Assembly (NCBI GenBank): GCA_964519245.1
Contig: CAZFLK010000042.1
Coordinates: forward strand, 1 to 37,222
Direction: 5' to 3'
Length of the DNA stretch: 37,222 bases
Source of the DNA: JAYPEY01 sp964519245
Lineage (GTDB): Bacteria; Verrucomicrobiota; Verrucomicrobiia; Limisphaerales; JAYPEY01
Below are positions 25,287 to 32,943 of this stretch, in pieces. Position 1 is the first letter of the stretch, and the number at the start of each line of letters is the position of its first letter. The position numbers and the translations under genes are program-made. Under the pieces are notes generated by a model. That model had not been told where the DNA came from. It searched no databases and saw nothing but the letters and a program-made list of their open reading frames with translations.

Positions 25287-26783
25287 CTAACGGGAAAAGG
25301 TTCCTCGGGCTTCAAGCGGTTTGATGCGCGCGCCGTCGTTCAGCGTTGAAGGCGGGTTGATGATGACGCGTTCGCCCGGTCGGACGCCTTCTGGGACCGA
25401 CAGATCGCCGTTGCGTTCCTTTGATCCAAGTCTGACGTCGCGTCGTTCAGCGTGACGGTTGTCCGCCGATACCACCCAGATGCCGGCCTCCTGACCGTTG
25501 CGATCCACGACGGCGGCGGAAGGCACGTAAACGGTCAAGGGACCCGCCGCTGTCGTGGATGAGCCGCCGGGAGGCACGCCGGACAACAAGCCGTGGAACT
25601 CGGCGCGACACAGCATCTCCGGCCGCAGACGGGGATCTGGATTGTGAATGCGCACCTTGGCTTGAAGGGTATTTCGCTGCCTGTCAGCCTCGCCAACAAT
25701 GCGTGTCACCACGGCCTTGAATCTCTTGTCCGGAAGAAGACTGCATGTCACCTGGACACTCTGGCCGAGCGCCAGTTTTCCGGCGTCCGCGAGGGGCACA
25801 TCAACGCGCGCCTGGAGCTTGTCCGGCTCATACAGGATGGCCGCCGTCGACGCGTCGGGATGGTCCATATTCAGCATCAGCCGCTTTCCTGGAGTGGCGA
25901 GAAGCCGAAGCACGACGCCGTCAACCGGCGAACGAACCAGTGTGCGACTAACGGCGAGCTTCGCTTCGTCACGCGCGACCTCAGCGGCGGCGATCTGTTG
26001 GCGTTGAACTTCAATCTGTTGCTTGACCAACGTCGATTCGGCTTTCCACTCCTCGACGGCGGCGGCGGCGGCGGCGACTTTGGCGGCTTGGCTCTGCTCC
26101 CGTAGATCAGCCTGCACGCGTTCCTGCTCCGGCAGCGTGCCCGGTTTCAGCGAGCGCAGCCTCTTTGCGGCGTCTGCCCGCTCCGCCAGTTGCGCGGTTT
26201 CACTTTCGTGCTGACGCGCGGCTGTTTCCTGCCTCGTTTGCGCCAACTTCAATTGGGCTTGAAGTGATTGTTCCAAGGCCTTGGCTTGGGTCAGTTCAGC
26301 CACGGCGCGGCGCAGGCCGAGTTTCGCGTCGTCATCGACCAACGTGACGAGCAACTGTCCATTGGTCACTGTCTGCCCCTCCAGCACATGCACCTCGCGA
26401 GCGACGCCGCTGTAGAGTGGAGTGACCCGGATCGGCAGCGGGTCCGGCTCGAGCCAGCCCGTTGCCTGAAAGAGCAGTTGACCGCTGGCGTTTGGGGACG
26501 CGCTTGCGGGAGCTGCCTCATCCAACTCCCCGTTGGGGGTGGCCATGGCCGGGACGAATTCAACCGGAATACCTGGCAAGAGGCGTTCCCGAAAGGCGTA
26601 GCCGAAAACGGCGGCGACGCCGATCAGGAAAAGCACAGGCAGCATCAAAACCCACACCGGTTTGCGATGCTGGTGAGCTTTACGCGAGGACGCAGATTCA
26701 CTGCCGGAACCTTCTTCGTCCGGTGTTAGCCAATGTTGTTTCGCTGTTTTCACTTTGATTGATTGCCATTGATCAGCCCCCAT
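25287..26783 (-). CDS. HlyD-family periplasmic adaptor (membrane-fusion protein)
   Basis: 498 codons. A single helix (VWVLMLPVLFLIGVAAVFGY) lies at about residues 43-62, so the protein is anchored in the inner membrane by its N-terminus. The lipoyl half-motifs are seen at PLYSGVAREVHVLEGQTVTNGQLL and SPVDGVVLRLLATPGKRL. Between them lies a long Ala/Gln/Glu-rich coiled-coil hairpin (about residues 155-285), then a beta-barrel domain and a membrane-proximal domain. An (GGC)n run codes for an Ala6 stretch in the hairpin. It should link the FtsX-type permeases to the TolC/NodT duct. The start codon has no clear ribosome site; a downstream GTG is an alternative. Confidence 0.9.
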   Translation of the reverse strand: MGADQWQSIKVKTAKQHWLTPDEEGSGSESASSRKAHQHRKPVWVLMLPVLFLIGVAAVFGYAFRERLLPGIPVEFVPAMATPNGELDEAAPASASPNASGQLLFQATGWLEPDPLPIRVTPLYSGVAREVHVLEGQTVTNGQLLVTLVDDDAKLGLRRAVAELTQAKALEQSLQAQLKLAQTRQETAARQHESETAQLAERADAAKRLRSLKPGTLPEQERVQADLREQSQAAKVAAAAAAVEEWKAESTLVKQQIEVQRQQIAAAEVARDEAKLAVSRTLVRSPVDGVVLRLLATPGKRLMLNMDHPDASTAAILYEPDKLQARVDVPLADAGKLALGQSVQVTCSLLPDKRFKAVVTRIVGEADRQRNTLQAKVRIHNPDPRLRPEMLCRAEFHGLLSGVPPGGSSTTAAGPLTVYVPSAAVVDRNGQEAGIWVVSADNRHAERRDVRLGSKERNGDLSVPEGVRPGERVIINPPSTLNDGARIKPLEARGTFSR

Positions 26784-26866
26784 GACACGGGCGGCGGGAT
26801 GCGGGAAAACGGATATGAACGAACTCGCGCAGGAGCGCGTTCACGACCAGAAAGGAAATCCGGCAA

Positions 26867-27343
26867 TCAGATCAGAAGGCGGACGGTTCGGGCGAACCAA
26901 AGAGGGGGACCGGAGTCCGACGGATGATGAGAATAGTTCCCAGTTGCGGGCGGAACAACGCCAGTCTCCAACTCCAAGAGCTGGGAGTTGTAAACAATGA
27001 CGACAGGAGCCGGTTCAATCGTGTTCTTTTCCACCGGCGTTTCTTCCAGACGAAAGACCAATTCTGCGCAGCAGCTGCTCCGGTTGATTGATTGAGGTGA
27101 ATCAGGATCACAGTCGCGGTCGCTTCCCTGATCTTTAGGGCTGTTTTCCCCGTCGTCACAGCAACAGGAGCCAAGTCTGATCTCTGAGCGGTCACAACCA
27201 ACGCAGATCAAGTGCGCAGTGCCGCCCAATACGGAGTAAGCCGTCACCATGAAGGCCAGAAACCATGCTGTGTGGCGGAATGGTGTCACGTGACTCCACT
27301 CATAACCGTGAAGATTGACGAATGCAAGCAGGCTCCAAGACAC
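26867..27343 (-). CDS. Cys-rich exported small protein of unknown function
   Basis: Up to 158 codons; the frame starts at a GTG at 27343 without ribosome site, but an internal GTG at 27289 has GGAG just upstream and may be the real start (140 codons). A hydrophobic segment (TAWFLAFMVTAYSVLGG) acts as signal peptide or anchor. Directly after it come eight cysteines in 46 residues: C47-x-x-C50, C60-C61-C62, C78 and C91-C92 (long numbering), mixed with acidic residues. The C-terminal third is Pro-rich. It is the first gene of the exporter operon, 83 bases before the HlyD gene. Exported Cys/His-rich proteins are often encoded beside metal efflux systems, so metal binding is plausible but not shown. 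Confidence 0.6.
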   Translation of the reverse strand: MSWSLLAFVNLHGYEWSHVTPFRHTAWFLAFMVTAYSVLGGTAHLICVGCDRSEIRLGSCCCDDGENSPKDQGSDRDCDPDSPQSINRSSCCAELVFRLEETPVEKNTIEPAPVVIVYNSQLLELETGVVPPATGNYSHHPSDSGPPLWFARTVRLLI

Positions 27344-27388
27344 GCCGACTTAATGAAACTGCAACTCATTGACCTCCAAAGGGTTAAC

Positions 27389-27482
27389 TGGCGGAAGGGG
27401 AGGGATTCGAACCCCCGGAACGGCTATTAACCGCTCACCCGATTTCGAATCGGGCGCCTTCAACCAGCTCAGCCACCCTTCC
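27389..27482 (-). tRNA. tRNA-Ser (CGA)
   Basis: 94 bases with encoded CCA. The acceptor GGAAGGG pairs with CCCTTCC; discriminator G and CCA follow. The anticodon arm is CCGAT-TTCGAAA-ATCGG with anticodon CGA. A long variable arm (GAGCGGTTAATAGCCGTTC) is present, as in class II tRNAs, and the T arm has loop TTCGAAT. All point to serine. Its 3' end is copied at 19650-19676, so this is the likely integration target of the neighbouring island and has been kept intact. Confidence 0.95.
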
Positions 27483-27550
27483 GCCGAGGGCAGGTGTGTT
27501 ACCCTACCTTGAACGGATTGGCAATGGATTTTGCGAAACGATCGATGCCG

Positions 27551-28000
27551 CTATCGCAGGTCCTCGGGCAGGGGCGTCTTCAAGTCGGCTCCAAGGTGGT
27601 TCTTATGATGAATGGCGTCCATTTCCTTGAGCGCGCGCAGAACGCCGTCGGAAACGCGGGTGAAGAATTCCGTCCCGGTCTCCATCTCTCCGGTTGGCTC
27701 CAATTGACTGGTGGTGACGCCGCCCCAGTGACGTTCAGGCGCCAGGTACAACGACAAGGGCTTCTCATGAAGCAGGATGGCGTGCACATCAGCAAACCTT
27801 TCAATCGGATAGTCCAAGGTGATTTTCGTGCCGTCGAAGGCGGGGTTCGTCAGTTTCTGGCCCTGGGTGATAAAGCGAAGCACGCCCACTTCGACGCCAT
27901 CACGAAAACAGGATATGACCGCGGGGAACGGCTTCGTGGCGGAGGTGATATAGTAGATCTTGTAGTGATCGAAATCGATCGAGATGGGTTCGTTCGCCAT
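27551..28000 (-). CDS. hypothetical protein
   Basis: 149 codons, starting MANEPISIDFDHYKIYYITSA. No signal peptide, membrane helix or known catalytic motif is visible. The first 90 residues alternate short polar and hydrophobic stretches and look like a beta-rich fold; the last 60 are more helical and charged (RVSDGVLRALKEMDAIHHKN). It lies outside the tRNA-bounded segment, 66 bases upstream of the tRNA gene in window coordinates, and 38 bases downstream of the PilB/GspE stop on the same strand, so it may be the last gene of the pilus-like operon or independent. I do not recognise the family. Confidence 0.65.
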   Translation of the reverse strand: MANEPISIDFDHYKIYYITSATKPFPAVISCFRDGVEVGVLRFITQGQKLTNPAFDGTKITLDYPIERFADVHAILLHEKPLSLYLAPERHWGGVTTSQLEPTGEMETGTEFFTRVSDGVLRALKEMDAIHHKNHLGADLKTPLPEDLR

Positions 28001-28038
28001 GATGCTATACTGACAGAGGTTGCGCTGACCCGGACCGG

Positions 28039-29790
28039 TCAGCTCGTAGTCTTCCGATCGTCTTTGTTCGCCAAAGTGATGTCAACCCTGCGCGTGACGC
28101 GATCCAGTTCCGCCGCGGAAACCACGCCCGCCTGCACCTTGGCGAGTCCGTTCTCCCGCAGGCTGCGCCATCCGGACTTTCGCGCCAACTCGCGAAGGCG
28201 CCCCAGTTTGACGCCCGGCTCGATCGCGTCGGCCAACTCGTCGTTCATCAGAAAGAACTCATACACCGCCGTGCGTCCCCGGGCTCCGACGTCGTTGCAC
28301 TCCACACAGCCACGCCCTTTCATCGCGCGAACTTCCGACTCCTGGATCCCCAACGCTTCGGCCATTTCCCGTCGAAACTCATCCGGCAGACCGGGGTCCG
28401 GTTCCCCGCAATTGCGGCAAATCCGACGCATCAATCGCTGGGCGACGCTGCAGACCAACGAATTGCCCACCAGGAAAGGATCGATCTTCATCTCCAACAG
28501 CCGCGAGACGGCGCTGACGCTGTCGTTGGTGTGCAGCGTGGAAAAGACCAGATGCCCCGTTTGCGCCGCGCGCATGGCAATTTCCGCGGTTTCAATATCA
28601 CGAATCTCACCAATGAGCGCCACGTCCGGATCGTGGCGTAGGATCGCCCTCAGACCGCCCGAGAAGGTCAATCCAATCTCCGGCTTGACCTGGATCTGCG
28701 TAATGCCCGGCAACTGATACTCGATGGGGTCCTCGATGGTGATGGTCTTTCGGGACTGATCGTTCGCATGGGCCAACCCGGCGTAGAGCGTGGTGGTCTT
28801 GCCGCTGCCGGTGGGCCCCGTCACCAGGACAAGCCCCTGGGGCAATCGTGTCAACTGCGAGTAGAGCGCCTCCTCTCCCTCGCTCATGCCCAGCTGCCCC
28901 AGGTCCAGGAACAAACTCTGTCTCCCCAGAATCCTCAGACAGACCGCCTCGCCATGCTTGGTCGGCACGGTGGAGACACGCAGATCATAGGCTTCCTCGC
29001 CCGTTTTCATCGCAATCCGCCCATCCTGCGGCAGACGCTTCTCCGCGATGTTCAGACTCGCCATGATCTTCAGCCGCGACACGATCGAGCCATAAAGCCG
29101 CCGCAGGTCGCCCGGCACCGGAATCCGCTGCAGCAACCCATCAATGCGATAGCGGAGCTCGATGCCAGCCGCATACGGCTCCAGATGGATATCCGTCGCC
29201 TGCATGCGCAAGCCCTCCAGGAGGATCTGATCCACAAAGGCGGAGATGGTGGCGTCGGACTCGCCTTCCGCATCGTCCTCCATATCGAAGACAATCTCGC
29301 CGTCCGCATCCTCGCCCTCCTTCTCCTCGCGCAGCTTCTGGACGCTTTCCGCGCCCAGACCAAAGCGACTCTTGATGACGGCATGAACATGGCTGGGCGT
29401 GGTGAGCGCCGCCCGGATGCGTTTCCCCAGGCGAAGTCTCAAGTTCCCCTGCTCCATCTGGCTGGGAAGCTCGCTGAACGCAATCGTCAACGCCTCGCCC
29501 TCCAAGGCAATCGGAATCATGTTGTAGTGCAGGATCAACTTCAACGGAGCCTGGTCCAAGATCTCGCGCGGAATCTCCAGCGCGTCGAGATCCACGAAAT
29601 CCAGCCCTTCAACCATCGCCAAGGCCCGATACGTGTCCTCCTCCGACGCGCCATTCAAATCAATGATCGCCCGATGCAGCGGGATCCCCAGGCGCGTCTG
29701 CCGCCGCCGCGCCTGCTCCAACTGGGCGCGCTCGATCGCCCCCTGCCTGAGAAGAATCTCGCCAACCTCCGCTTTGCCGCCTTTTGTCAT
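28039..29790 (-). CDS. PilB/GspE-type assembly ATPase
   Basis: 583 codons. The N-terminal MshEN-type domain (about residues 5-150) is followed by an acidic linker (EGEDADGEIVFDMEDDAEGE region) and the ATPase core. Walker A is G325-P-T-G-S-G-K-T332; the Asp box, RHDPDVALIGEIRD (Walker B region at about 385-398) and the His box GHLVFSTLHTND are complete. Four cysteines at 458, 461, 495 and 498 form the zinc site of GspE/PilB. The enzyme powers assembly of type IV pili or type II secretion pseudopili at the inner membrane. It ends a five-gene operon, starting 6 bases after the PilP-like gene. PilT and pilins are not in the window. Confidence 0.95.
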   Translation of the reverse strand: MTKGGKAEVGEILLRQGAIERAQLEQARRRQTRLGIPLHRAIIDLNGASEEDTYRALAMVEGLDFVDLDALEIPREILDQAPLKLILHYNMIPIALEGEALTIAFSELPSQMEQGNLRLRLGKRIRAALTTPSHVHAVIKSRFGLGAESVQKLREEKEGEDADGEIVFDMEDDAEGESDATISAFVDQILLEGLRMQATDIHLEPYAAGIELRYRIDGLLQRIPVPGDLRRLYGSIVSRLKIMASLNIAEKRLPQDGRIAMKTGEEAYDLRVSTVPTKHGEAVCLRILGRQSLFLDLGQLGMSEGEEALYSQLTRLPQGLVLVTGPTGSGKTTTLYAGLAHANDQSRKTITIEDPIEYQLPGITQIQVKPEIGLTFSGGLRAILRHDPDVALIGEIRDIETAEIAMRAAQTGHLVFSTLHTNDSVSAVSRLLEMKIDPFLVGNSLVCSVAQRLMRRICRNCGEPDPGLPDEFRREMAEALGIQESEVRAMKGRGCVECNDVGARGRTAVYEFFLMNDELADAIEPGVKLGRLRELARKSGWRSLRENGLAKVQAGVVSAAELDRVTRRVDITLANKDDRKTTS

Positions 29791-29796
29791 GGCCCT

Positions 29797-30315
29797 TCAG
29801 TTGTTGGGAACCTCGATCTCGCCAATCGACTTGAACCCGATCCGCGAGATCTTCGACTCCGCATCGATCAAGACGACTTCGGCGCGTTCGATCGTCGCCA
29901 GTTTCAGGTCGCCCGTCACCGTCTCGCCGGGACGCAGCTTCAAAGTGTTGCCCTCGAACGACAAGTAGGCCTTTCGTCTGCCATCCTGGGTCTCATAGTA
30001 GCCCAGGTAGCCGATCTTGAGCAGACGGGTCGCTGGAGGTTCCTTCGACTCGGGCTTGGCCGGCGTGAAATAGTCCGTGTAAAAGGGATTGGAACTGTTG
30101 GTCGGCACAATGAGAGCCCCATAGGATTCCATGTCCAACAACAATTGCGCGGCTTTGAGCGGCAGTTCAGTCGTGGACTCCGCGCCAACGCCTCCCCCCC
30201 CCTGACTGATCGTCGGGGCGCCGCCGATGTCCGCGAAGACAATGCCGAACAAGGCCAGCAACCCGGCAAAAACCAAGGCCTCCGCCAGTCGGCTTTCCTC
30301 AACCAAACGACTCAT
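29797..30315 (-). CDS. PilP/GspC-like pilus assembly protein
   Basis: 172 codons. One membrane helix (ALVFAGLLALFGIVFADIGG) at about residues 13-32 is followed by a Gly-rich stretch encoded by a G9 run, then a linker and a beta-rich C-terminal half (KLRPGETVTGDLKLATIERAE) that resembles the small HR-like domain of PilP/GspC: strands, a conserved Gly-x-x-V turn and a Leu-Ile-Asp. It overlaps the PilO-like gene by four bases (ATGA). In pilus systems PilP bridges PilO/PilN to the secretin. The similarity is weak, and position carries much of the call. Confidence 0.6.
   Translation of the reverse strand: MSRLVEESRLAEALVFAGLLALFGIVFADIGGAPTISQGGGGVGAESTTELPLKAAQLLLDMESYGALIVPTNSSNPFYTDYFTPAKPESKEPPATRLLKIGYLGYYETQDGRRKAYLSFEGNTLKLRPGETVTGDLKLATIERAEVVLIDAESKISRIGFKSIGEIEVPNN
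30194..30202 (-). repeat. G9 homopolymer in the PilP-like gene
   Basis: Nine C on the plus strand (G9 on the coding strand) at codons 38-41. Loss or gain of one base would shift the frame right after the membrane helix. Confidence 0.8.
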
Positions 30316-31112
30316 TCCGCCCCCCTTTCAATATAGCCGCCCACCCGCAGATCCAGGCGCACGTCATCCGGATCCTCTCCGGCCCTCTTCCGAAGCATCA
30401 GCCCGTCGATGAACAGGGCGGGCTTTGCCGGTTGCCCGGAGCGCAGGCCATGACGCTCCATCTCCCCCCGATCCATGGGCAGCGACTTCAAGAACGTCGA
30501 AATGTCGGCCATCGAACCGGTTGCCGTCAGCTCAAACACGATCTCGTCGAACAACGCTTCGTCCTCACCCGCGTCGCTGCGCCGGACGCGGAATCCGTCA
30601 ATGGACTCGATGGCCCCGACGCCGGACTCGATGGCGGACACCACCACATGATAGGCAATGCCCAACTGTCCCCATAGCCGGCGCGGCTCCCGCATCTCCT
30701 CCGTATATTCCGGCAAGCGCTCGAAGGGAATCGCCGGAATGCCCACCTTCCGGCTCTTGGCCAACTGGATCAACTCGTCATTCAATGTCTCGCGCTCAAT
30801 CTCGAAATCGATCAATTGAAACGGCGCTGCCAGGCGCGCCTCGAACTCCGGCCTCAGAACAATTCGCTCCAGGACCGCGGTCTCCATCGCACGCAGGGCC
30901 GCCAAGGACTCTTTCGCGGCCGCCAACCGCTCCTCCGAGTCCAGCGGCATTTCCCGGGCCAGCATCCCGCCCACCGCATTCAAATCCGCCCTCAAGGCCC
31001 GGCTTTCGGAGACCAGGCCGCGGTAGACGAAACCATAGTAGAGCGCGGCGACCAGACCGCCCGCGATCAAGGCGCGCCGCAGCGTTTGTATTCTGTTCGC
31101 CACGCGTCCCAT
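30312..31112 (-). CDS. PilO-like / Amuc_1100-type protein
   Basis: 266 codons. A single N-terminal helix (ALIAGGLVAALYYGFVYRGL, about residues 14-33) is followed by a coiled-coil region (about 34-80) and an alpha/beta domain, the architecture of PilO and of Akkermansia Amuc_1100, which is encoded at the same place of an equivalent locus. The C-terminal part contains ELTATGSMADISTFLKSLP, the ferredoxin-like beta-alpha turn typical of PilO proteins. It starts 3 bases after the PilM gene and overlaps the PilP-like gene by four bases. It should form the inner-membrane alignment complex with the PilM-PilN fusion. Membership of the Amuc_1100 group is inferred from layout rather than sequence comparison. 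Confidence 0.75.
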   Translation of the reverse strand: MGRVANRIQTLRRALIAGGLVAALYYGFVYRGLVSESRALRADLNAVGGMLAREMPLDSEERLAAAKESLAALRAMETAVLERIVLRPEFEARLAAPFQLIDFEIERETLNDELIQLAKSRKVGIPAIPFERLPEYTEEMREPRRLWGQLGIAYHVVVSAIESGVGAIESIDGFRVRRSDAGEDEALFDEIVFELTATGSMADISTFLKSLPMDRGEMERHGLRSGQPAKPALFIDGLMLRKRAGEDPDDVRLDLRVGGYIERGAE

Positions 31113-31115
31113 GAC

Positions 31116-32939
31116 TCAATCTTCGGACGCCTCCAGCGCCTCGCTGAACCGCGACCGGAACGGGACCTCCTCTGCCGCCGAGGCGACGGAAGCGCCGCCG
31201 CCCTCCCGCGCCGAACTCACCGGCGCGCCAAACACATTCTCCACCATCTGAATCGAGAACACAAAGTGGCGCTCAGGCACGACCACCTTGGGATCCACCA
31301 GCAACCTCCGGCGATCGGAGGATAGCAAATCGACATGGTCAAACAACGGGTTGCGATTCAGGTCCTCCACCAGACGTCCGACCGTGTCCCGCACGCTTTC
31401 CATCTCACCGGGCACGGTCGCAACCGCGATGAATCCCCCGCGCGTCTCTTCGACCGGCAAGTTGGGCAGATCCGTCTCCGCCGCCACGGGAGCATCCGCA
31501 ACCTCGGTCGCATTGGTCCGGCCGCCGGTCTCCGTTTCCGGCAACTCCGGCATCGACACATAGGACTCCGTGTCCGCAAACAGCGCGTACCAAACGCCTC
31601 GATCCCCGGCGGTGGCCTCGAGCGCCGCCAGCGTTTCAAGGGTGTCCAGGGAACGACGCTGCCTTTGGAGGACCGGCCGCAGGCCATTGTAGCGCGCAAT
31701 GATCTCCCGCTCCAGGCCGCGGGCTTCCTGCGTCCGCTTCAACGCGGCGGTCTGCCCCGCCAACAACTCCCTCCGCTCCACAACTTGAGCGCGCTTTTGC
31801 AGCGAACCGTAGAGCAACACCACGAAGGTTGCGAACAGCGCCACGAAATTGGCGGCCTGAAAACGGCGCACGCCCCACACCTTCTTCCAGGCGGCCCGCG
31901 CCTCACTCGGAATCAGGGACGCGGCCTGCGGAGCCTCTCCGGCCGCCGCCACTGCGGTTCCCTGCGAAATCTCAAACCCGGGCTCCAACATGCCTCCCCC
32001 CCCCTTCCAGGAAAAGGCGCTTGCCTGATTCAGGCGCTCCAACAAACCCGGCATCGGCGCCGGCCCCGCAAAGAGGAGCATCTCAAATCCGATCGGCTCG
32101 ACGCTGTGCTCACGTCCCCACTCTTCCAGAATCCTCTCGATCTCCTCGCGCCATTCATCGATCGCGCCTTGCAGCGCCGGCAGGGCGTCCACGCCCGTGG
32201 CGAGATTTCTTGCCAACCGGTCCGACTCCGCATCGACAATGGATTTCCCGCTCGCCGAGACGACCGCGTCCGTGAACGCATCACCCCCAATTGGAAACGC
32301 GCCGGCGTAAACGGCCTGGCCTTCGTGGATCAATGTCAGGGTCGTGTCGCTGGCGCCCAAATCGACGACCGCGACATTTCCCGCAGAGAGTCCCGCCAAC
32401 TCCCCAGCGGCCAGCAGGGCATTCCCCGCCGTGGTAATCTCACAGATTTCATCCATCTCGAGGCCCAGGCGCGTGATCTGCCCACGCAACTCATCCTCCT
32501 GACAGAAGGTCACCCAATAGGGATTCTTGCGCTTCCCAAACGGTTTCATCGGAGCGTAGTCGAAGGCCAACTGGCTCTCGTTCAGCCCGCTCAGCTTGGC
32601 AATCTCAGCCTCGATCGACCGCCTGATCTCACGATCCTCCGTCCCCGCGAGATCGACCACCTGCGAGAGGGCCAACCGTTGCGGCAGGCAAAGACAGATC
32701 GGCGAGTCTCCATAGCCTTTCAAAACGCCCGCCAACTCCCTGCGAATCTCCTGCGGCTCCAAGGATGCCCCCCCTTCACGCACGCTGATGCGCCGCGGCT
32801 CCATCGCCCGGGGACCGTCCCCCGGATTGCGGACGTGCAGCAACTTGAGGCTGCTGGATCCGGGGTCGATGACCAGGAAGCGGCCGGCTCTCCCCGCACA
32901 ACGCCCGCTGATGTCGGGATTGGCAGATTCGGCGCTCAC
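31116..32939 (-). CDS. PilM-type actin-like ATPase fused to PilN-like domain
   Basis: 607 codons from a GTG at 32939 (VSAESANPDI), preceded by GAGG with 7-base spacing; this start lies just beyond the secretin stop, while the longer frame to 32981 would overlap it. Residues about 20-345 are a PilM/FtsA-like fold: phosphate 1 VIDPGSSSLKL, phosphate 2 VVDLGASDTTLTL (about 191-203), and a late GPAPMPGLLERL loop. After a Gly4 stretch (G9 tract) a helix at about 360-380 leads into a coiled coil and a periplasmic domain, the usual layout of PilN. So cytoplasmic PilM and membrane PilN appear to be one chain. It should recruit the PilB ATPase to the alignment complex. Confidence 0.8.
   Translation of the reverse strand: MSAESANPDISGRCAGRAGRFLVIDPGSSSLKLLHVRNPGDGPRAMEPRRISVREGGASLEPQEIRRELAGVLKGYGDSPICLCLPQRLALSQVVDLAGTEDREIRRSIEAEIAKLSGLNESQLAFDYAPMKPFGKRKNPYWVTFCQEDELRGQITRLGLEMDEICEITTAGNALLAAGELAGLSAGNVAVVDLGASDTTLTLIHEGQAVYAGAFPIGGDAFTDAVVSASGKSIVDAESDRLARNLATGVDALPALQGAIDEWREEIERILEEWGREHSVEPIGFEMLLFAGPAPMPGLLERLNQASAFSWKGGGGMLEPGFEISQGTAVAAAGEAPQAASLIPSEARAAWKKVWGVRRFQAANFVALFATFVVLLYGSLQKRAQVVERRELLAGQTAALKRTQEARGLEREIIARYNGLRPVLQRQRRSLDTLETLAALEATAGDRGVWYALFADTESYVSMPELPETETGGRTNATEVADAPVAAETDLPNLPVEETRGGFIAVATVPGEMESVRDTVGRLVEDLNRNPLFDHVDLLSSDRRRLLVDPKVVVPERHFVFSIQMVENVFGAPVSSAREGGGASVASAAEEVPFRSRFSEALEASED
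31996..32004 (-). repeat. G9 homopolymer at the PilM/PilN junction
   Basis: Nine C on the plus strand (G9 on the coding strand) at about codons 313-316, between the ATPase domain and the membrane helix of the fusion. Confidence 0.8.
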
Positions 32940-32943
32940 CCGG

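Noticed and set aside
26050..26080. GGC triplet run in the HlyD gene as a variable locus
   Set aside because: It keeps the reading frame and codes for Ala in a coiled coil, common in GC-rich genes.
19677..27388. Integrase or transposase gene inside the tRNA-bounded segment
   Set aside because: No frame shows tyrosine or serine recombinase or DDE motifs; only a helix-turn-helix remnant is present.
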